10,192 nt of DNA, from positions 1 through 10,192 of the forward strand of contig NZ_JBAKFX010000085.1 in the NCBI RefSeq assembly GCF_037577855.1. The letters are read 5' to 3'. A program made the translations under genes and the position numbers. Shown piece by piece: positions 5,790 to 10,192 of the stretch. Numbering within the stretch: the first letter of the stretch is position 1; every line of letters starts with the position of its first letter. The DNA comes from Dethiothermospora halolimnae. Lineage in GTDB: Bacteria > Bacillota > Clostridia > Tissierellales > VENL01. Under the pieces are notes generated by a model. The model searched no databases, was not told the origin of the DNA, and saw only the letters and a list, made by a program, of their open reading frames with translations.

Positions 5790-8645
5790 ATGAAAAACGT
5801 TTTTAAAATTTTTATAAGTGATGTAAGAAATATATTAAAAAATAAAATAGCACTAATTATAGTATGTGGTTTATTGATATTACCTTCCCTTTATGCTTGG
5901 TTTAATATCTATGCATCTTGGGATCCCTATGGAAATACTGGGGGAATCAACGTTGTCATTTGTAATAATGACTTAGGGGGAAAAATAGAAAGTAAAAATA
6001 TTAATATTGGTAAAGATATTGTAAGTAGTTTAAAGGAAAATGATACTCTAGGTTGGACTTTTATAAATGAGGCCGATGAAGCCATAGAGGTTGTGAGAAA
6101 AGGAGAAGCCTATGCTACCATAATAATACCAAAAGACTTCTCTGAAAAAATGAGTACTGTAATAAGTGATAATCCTATGAAACCATCCTTAGAGTATTAT
6201 GTTAATGAAAAGATAAATGCTATTTCACCTAAGATTACAGACAAGGGAGCTTCAGTTATTCAAAATAAAATTAGTACCACCTTTGTTGAAAGTGTAACCC
6301 AGCAGGTTTTTTCAATGCTACATGAGGTTGGTATAGACGTAAAGGATAATGCACCGTTATTTAGTGCATACGACGAAAGTCTAAATAACTTAATAAAAGA
6401 TATCCCTATAGCAATTAAAAGATTAAATGCAAATGCTGAAACAATAACTGACGGTTCAGAGCTTATATCCCTTTCAGCTGAAGATATGACTTTGTTTAAT
6501 AATGTTTTCAATGATCTAATATCCTTTTCCACTGATTTTAAAAAGGATCTAGATAAACTAAATTATAATACAAAGGATGTCTCAAGAGAACTTGTTGAAA
6601 CTCTCAACTTAACTAAAGTTTCTCTCAAAGACTTAGATAGTAACACTATGAAGTTAAAAGAGAAAGTTATATTAGAAAAACCGGACTTTGCAGAAACTCT
6701 TAATGAAAGCTCTAATAATCTAAAGAAGTTAGGTAAAGACATGAACTCCGTGAAAGAAAGTCTTAATGAATTTAATGAAGATATTTCTCCTGAATTAAAT
6801 TCATTATATGATTTAACCGAAGAACAACTGATAGACCTTGAGCATCTATTAAATAAAATGGCTTATTCAGACCTTCATGGTGACAATGTCCATGAGGTAG
6901 CAAAATCAATACATGAACTAAACTCTAAAATAGAATCTAATCTTTTAAAATTAGATTATGGTGTTCAAAATGCTATTGAACCTATTAATACTAAGTATAT
7001 TTATTTAGATAATATATCAAAAAATCTTTCTAAATTATTTGAGGAACTTAATAGCAAAGACCAAACCACAGATAAAGCTAATAATATATGTGATGACATC
7101 CTTATAAACATTAATGAACTAAGAAATGGAATCAATAATGAGAAATCCTTGTTATTAAGAACTCTAAACTCTATAGAAAAGGATCTTATAAATATAAAAT
7201 CTAATAAAAGTATTGATACTTCAATTGCTGACTTAAGGTTACAGCAAAAAAAATTGACAGTATATACAAAGCAATACTCTATTCTAAAGACCCTATTAGA
7301 AAATACCCATGGTAGAGTTGAACCCACTTTAAGCTTTATTAAATCCATGGATAACACAACTAGTAATATTGATAAGGATGTAAATAGTTTTATAGATAGT
7401 TTTCATTACTACTCAGAATCTTCCAGTAATGATATAAGAAAAGCTAGAAAAAGCCTTAGAAAAATTAATCTGCTATTGAATAGGGAAAGTAATTACTTAA
7501 CCCCTCTTATAAAAGAGGTATCTGACATTTCTTTAGCTAGGCTAGAGGATATGTCGGTCTTATTAAATGATGTATCTAATAACATTGAAAATAATAATAG
7601 ATTAGAAAATTCTTTAAGTCATATGCACAATTTGAATACAAATATGATTAGTAATATTGATAATCTAATTATAAAAATTAATACCGATTTAACCTCTACT
7701 GTAAAAAGATATCTATCAAGTGCCTCTAATTTTTCTGGTGATATTAACGAACTATTAGTAAGTATAACTGAAAAATCTAAGCTTATTGAAGACTTTTTAA
7801 AAAAGCTAAGCCACAATGGGAAAATTGCTGCTAAAGACATGATTGAAATTGGAAAAAAATTACCTAAAATACGTCAGAACCTAATATTAGTAAATAATAA
7901 AACCGATGAATTTAGCAAAAAACTTAATATTGATAAATTTATAAATAGAGTTAAAAACAATAAAGGTATTGTAGCAGATTTTATGGCATCACCGGTTGAA
8001 TTAAGTGCCCATCCTTTATATTCAACAAAAAACTATGGAAGTGCTATGACTCCTTTTTATACAACATTGGCTCTTTGGGTTGGAGTTTTGGTTTTATCTT
8101 CATTGCTTACAACTGAAAGTAAGAATGTAAACTTTAAACCAACTCCATTACAAAATCATTTGGGTAAATTCCCATTATTTGCCCTATTGGCAATCATTCA
8201 AGGTTTAATAGTTTCCTTAGGAGATATACTATTATTAAAGGTTTCTGTTTCACAACCTGTTCTATTTATAAACTTAAGTATGTTTTTGAGTTTAGTATTT
8301 TGTACCATAATATATACTCTAATCTCCCTTTTTGGCAATGTGGGAAAAGCCATGGGGGTTATACTATTGGTACTACAAGTAGCTGGATCTGGAGGAACCT
8401 TCCCGATACAAATGACCCCTCCATTTTTCCAAAAGCTCTATGCATGGTTACCCTTCACCTATGGTATAGGAGCCTTAAGGGAAGCTGTAGCTGGAGTATA
8501 TTATCCCTCCCTTAGAAGTGATATTATTACTTTGATTATTTACTTAGTAGTATTCTTAGTAATTGGAATATTATTTATAAGTAGAACCCACAAATATATG
8601 GAAAAGATATCCCATAAGCTTGAGGAATCGGGAATTACTGAGTAA
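5790..8645 (+). CDS. YhgE/Pip family membrane protein (phage infection protein-like)
   Basis: The 951-residue product has the standard YhgE/Pip layout. One N-terminal helix (about 19-38, ending PSLYAWFNIYASWDPYGNT) is followed by the conserved NVVICNNDLGG (54-64) of the first extracytoplasmic domain. Next comes a long Ser/Asn/Leu-rich helical region of about 540 residues (190-730) with coiled-coil character. The C-terminal ABC-2-permease-like block has helices near 755-775, 795-816, 825-848, 850-868 and 911-931 and the signature GSGGTFP (866-872) with LPFTYGIGALRE (887-898). Members are phage receptors in Lactococcus (Pip) and related to YueB of B. subtilis; their normal cellular role is unclear. 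The ATG at 5790 is chosen over an upstream in-frame TTG (5754) because AGGGAGG (5776-5782) lies seven bases before it. It is monocistronic, between two terminators. Confidence 0.93.
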   Translation: MKNVFKIFISDVRNILKNKIALIIVCGLLILPSLYAWFNIYASWDPYGNTGGINVVICNNDLGGKIESKNINIGKDIVSSLKENDTLGWTFINEADEAIEVVRKGEAYATIIIPKDFSEKMSTVISDNPMKPSLEYYVNEKINAISPKITDKGASVIQNKISTTFVESVTQQVFSMLHEVGIDVKDNAPLFSAYDESLNNLIKDIPIAIKRLNANAETITDGSELISLSAEDMTLFNNVFNDLISFSTDFKKDLDKLNYNTKDVSRELVETLNLTKVSLKDLDSNTMKLKEKVILEKPDFAETLNESSNNLKKLGKDMNSVKESLNEFNEDISPELNSLYDLTEEQLIDLEHLLNKMAYSDLHGDNVHEVAKSIHELNSKIESNLLKLDYGVQNAIEPINTKYIYLDNISKNLSKLFEELNSKDQTTDKANNICDDILININELRNGINNEKSLLLRTLNSIEKDLINIKSNKSIDTSIADLRLQQKKLTVYTKQYSILKTLLENTHGRVEPTLSFIKSMDNTTSNIDKDVNSFIDSFHYYSESSSNDIRKARKSLRKINLLLNRESNYLTPLIKEVSDISLARLEDMSVLLNDVSNNIENNNRLENSLSHMHNLNTNMISNIDNLIIKINTDLTSTVKRYLSSASNFSGDINELLVSITEKSKLIEDFLKKLSHNGKIAAKDMIEIGKKLPKIRQNLILVNNKTDEFSKKLNIDKFINRVKNNKGIVADFMASPVELSAHPLYSTKNYGSAMTPFYTTLALWVGVLVLSSLLTTESKNVNFKPTPLQNHLGKFPLFALLAIIQGLIVSLGDILLLKVSVSQPVLFINLSMFLSLVFCTIIYTLISLFGNVGKAMGVILLVLQVAGSGGTFPIQMTPPFFQKLYAWLPFTYGIGALREAVAGVYYPSLRSDIITLIIYLVVFLVIGILFISRTHKYMEKISHKLEESGITE

Positions 8646-8683
8646 AAAACTCCTTCTGACATTAATGTCAGAAGGAGTTTTTT
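8644..8683 (+). terminator. perfect 40-base palindromic terminator after the Pip-like gene
   Basis: The segment is a perfect palindrome from AAAAAACTCC to GGAGTTTTTT centred on ATTAAT. It forms a stem of about 17-18 bp with a minimal loop and a U6 tail, and begins within the stop codon (8643-8645). It has U-runs in both directions, so it could also stop transcription arriving from the right. Confidence 0.95.
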
Positions 8684-8775
8684 ATACCCTTCTTCTAAAT
8701 CAGTATCTATTCCATTATACCGATTAATATAGTCGCAATACTAGTAATAAAAAATTCCATAATAAATATTATATA

Positions 8776-8789
8776 TGTTAAAATATAAT
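8776..8789 (+). promoter_or_regulatory. -10 region candidates for dsdA
   Basis: Within the 178-base gap before dsdA, an extended -10 TGT-TAAAAT (8776-8784) overlaps a perfect TATAAT (8784-8789). Neither has a convincing -35 at 16-18 bases. A promoter must lie in this gap because a strong terminator closes the preceding gene. No riboswitch-like structure is evident. Confidence 0.35.
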
Positions 8790-8823
8790 TATCAATTTAA
8801 CAGTTACTCTAAGGAGGGTTTTT

Positions 8824-10086
8824 ATGAATTTATATAATAAAAATATATTATCTAAAGTTATTAATCTCGAAACAGTACTATGGATAAATGAAGATAAACC
8901 TAATTTTAATGATATATCTAATACATTAGCTCTAGACTATAAGGATATAGAAGATGCTTCTAATAGATTAGATAAATTTTCTCCCCTTATAAAAAAATTA
9001 TTTCCAGAAACAGGAGATGGAATAATAGAATCTCCTCTAGAAACTGGTGGCATATTAAAGCAGGCTCTTGAAAATACATATAACTTAAAAATAAATGGGG
9101 ATATATCGGTAAAGTGTGATAGTCATCTTAAGGTAGCCGGTTCTATTAAAGCCAGAGGTGGTATATATGAAGTATTAAAACTAGCTGAGACCATAGCTAT
9201 AGATGAGGGGCTTTTAGATATTAATGATGACTACTCAAAACTTGCAGAGCCAAAGTTTAAAGAACTTTTTTCAAAATATACAGTAGCTGTGGGATCCACT
9301 GGTAATTTAGGTTTAAGCATAGGTATAATATCGTCTGCACTAGCCTTTAATGTGGATGTTCATATGTCCAGTGATGCTAAGGAGTGGAAAAAGGAAAAAT
9401 TAAGAAAAAGAGGAGTAAATGTTATAGAATATGATGATGACTATACTAAAGCCGTGGCCCAGGGTAGGAAACAATGTAAAAACAATAAAAATTGTCACTT
9501 TGTAGATGATGAAAATTCTAAGGATTTATTCCTAGGTTATAGTGTTGCAGCCCTAAGGTTAAAAAAACAACTTAAAGAAAAAGAAATATTAGTGGATGAA
9601 AAACATCCTTTATATGTTTATCTTCCCTGTGGTGTAGGGGGTGCTCCAGGGGGGATAGCCTTTGGACTTAAACATGTTTTTGGTGATAATGTTCACTGTT
9701 ATTTTGTTGAACCCACAGAGGCTCCCTGTATGTTACTGGGATTATTGACTGGGAAATATGATAAGTCCAGTATAAAGGATTATGGTATAAGTGGTGTGAC
9801 TGAAGCAGACGGCCTTGCGGTTGGGTCACCATCTAAACTAGTATCTGAAATAGCAGATAAATTGTTAGATGGGATATATACCACCGAAGATAATGAATTA
9901 TTTAAATTACTTAAGATATTGAAAGATAGTGAGAATATAAAGATAGAACCATCAGCAGCATCAAGTCTTCTAGGTCCCAATTTAATTGAAAGCAATAAAA
10001 ATAGTCATCATATATGTTGGCTAACTGGGGGATTGTTTTTGCCTGATAGGTTATATGAAGAGATGTATAGAGTAGGAGGTAGATAA
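8824..10086 (+). CDS. dsdA: D-serine ammonia-lyase (D-serine dehydratase)
   Basis: This PLP-dependent enzyme converts D-serine to pyruvate and ammonia in the cytoplasm, for detoxification or use as a carbon and nitrogen source. The 420-residue product shows fold-type II PLP features. The Schiff-base lysine is K109 in HLKVAGSIKARGG (101-113), a phosphate-binding loop GSTGNLGLS lies at 157-165, the glycine-rich PCGVGGAPGG at 268-277, and WLTGG at 399-403 near the C-terminus. Length is slightly below the roughly 440 residues of E. coli DsdA. ATG 8824 follows AAGGAGGG (8811-8818) by five bases. The 3' end is odd: the inferred 3' boundary of an antisense group II intron lies at about 10067, so residues R416-R420 and the TAA would come from intron sequence. 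All catalytic motifs precede that point, so activity may be retained. No terminator follows within the window. There is no dsdX or dsdC neighbour. Confidence 0.94.
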   Translation: MNLYNKNILSKVINLETVLWINEDKPNFNDISNTLALDYKDIEDASNRLDKFSPLIKKLFPETGDGIIESPLETGGILKQALENTYNLKINGDISVKCDSHLKVAGSIKARGGIYEVLKLAETIAIDEGLLDINDDYSKLAEPKFKELFSKYTVAVGSTGNLGLSIGIISSALAFNVDVHMSSDAKEWKKEKLRKRGVNVIEYDDDYTKAVAQGRKQCKNNKNCHFVDDENSKDLFLGYSVAALRLKKQLKEKEILVDEKHPLYVYLPCGVGGAPGGIAFGLKHVFGDNVHCYFVEPTEAPCMLLGLLTGKYDKSSIKDYGISGVTEADGLAVGSPSKLVSEIADKLLDGIYTTEDNELFKLLKILKDSENIKIEPSAASSLLGPNLIESNKNSHHICWLTGGLFLPDRLYEEMYRVGGR

Positions 10087-10192
10087 TTAATTTATCTACC
10101 GGCCTCTCACACCACCGTACGTACCGTTCGGTATACGGCGGTTCACTAAGACAATCTGAATTTTTCATACTGTGAAGATAAACTTGTAAAGC
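10067..10192 (-). mobile_element. 3' end of a group II intron (class C-like), domains V and VI
   Basis: On the minus strand a domain V hairpin spans 10142-10111. Nine pairs (ACCGCCGUA with UACGGUGGU, one G-U) are followed by a two-base CG bulge (10120-10121), four pairs (UACC/GGUA) and a GAAC loop. The sequence closely matches my memory of the Oceanobacillus iheyensis group IIC domain V, with a CGC-type catalytic triad. Domain VI follows: GAG and AGG pair with CTC and CCT around an inner 9-bp stem (10092-10100 with 10078-10086), leaving a bulged A at 10073 as branch-point candidate. The intron should end in AU about six bases later, at 10067. Domains I-IV lie off the right edge. The intron is antisense to dsdA and overlaps its last codons. 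Confidence 0.88.
10146..10192 (-). CDS. C-terminal fragment of the intron-encoded reverse transcriptase/maturase
   Basis: Only the last codons are inside the window. Reading the minus strand in the frame that stops at TAG (10148-10146), two bases before domain V, gives FTSLSSQYEKFRLS. The partial codon at the edge ends in GC and so could be glycine. A Gly-aromatic-x-Ser-Leu...Tyr-x-Lys tail next to domain V is what I expect of group II intron RTs, whose reading frame sits in domain IV. The fragment is very short and another frame is also open here, so this is a position-based inference; the RT body would be to the right. Confidence 0.45.
   Translation of the reverse strand, partial: FTSLSSQYEKFRLS

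Noticed and set aside
6260..7840. Several minus-strand frames of 73-118 codons
   Set aside because: They are antisense shadows of the Pip-like gene with no start signals; the sense strand has clear family motifs.
10078..10100. Inverted repeat after the dsdA stop as the dsdA terminator
   Set aside because: The 9-bp hairpin has no T-run on the plus strand, begins inside the dsdA coding region and is explained as intron domain VI.
9911..10168. An 85-codon minus-strand frame beginning MKNSDCLSEPPYTERYVRWCER
   Set aside because: EPPYTERYVRWCER is simply the translation of intron domain V, and the rest runs antisense through domain VI and dsdA. It reflects RNA structure, not a protein gene.
1..10192. 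CRISPR array, prophage genes or a toxin-antitoxin pair
   Set aside because: No regularly spaced repeats, no phage structural or integrase motifs, and no small paired genes were seen. The 18-nt T-box units have no spacers of CRISPR type.

Overview
The window is AT-rich (coding and especially intergenic DNA) with strong AGGAGG-type ribosome binding sites, sigma-A-like promoters, a T-box riboswitch and U-tract hairpin terminators. This points to a low-GC Firmicute, most likely a member of the Clostridia; the species cannot be named from the sequence.

Left part, minus strand: thrS (threonyl-tRNA synthetase, 235-2145) is preceded by a complete T-box leader (about 2178-2568) driven by a consensus promoter, TTGACA-N17-TATAAT. 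Past the end of thrS (1-160) lies a second, probably structured minus-strand leader with its own extended -10 promoter. It leads into a gene off the left edge; infC is a guess from the usual clostridial gene order. Upstream of the thrS promoter is a two-gene minus-strand unit: a stand-alone VanW-family protein (3232-4056), then a small three-helix membrane protein (2661-3182) resembling DUF5673 proteins.

Middle part, plus strand: transcription diverges from the 4057-4265 spacer. An MFS permease (4266-5519) ends in a terminator hairpin that contains its own stop codon. A separate unit follows, encoding a 951-residue YhgE/Pip-type membrane protein (5790-8645). Its long helical extracytoplasmic domain sits between one N-terminal and several C-terminal membrane helices, and it ends in a perfect 40-base palindromic terminator.

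Right part: dsdA (D-serine ammonia-lyase, 8824-10086, plus strand) runs directly into the 3' end of a group II intron on the opposite strand. Domain V (10111-10142), a domain VI hairpin with a bulged branch-point-like A, and probably the last codons of the intron reverse transcriptase (10146-10192) are visible. The intron body lies off the right edge. The inferred intron 3' boundary falls inside dsdA, so the last five residues and stop codon of DsdA appear to be encoded by intron DNA.

These are mostly independent transcription units, not one pathway. The unusual items are the intron/dsdA overlap, an 18-nt triple repeat inside the T-box leader, and a ribosome binding site placed for an AUA codon rather than the ATG of the small membrane protein. 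I found no CRISPR array, phage module or convincing undescribed multi-gene system.
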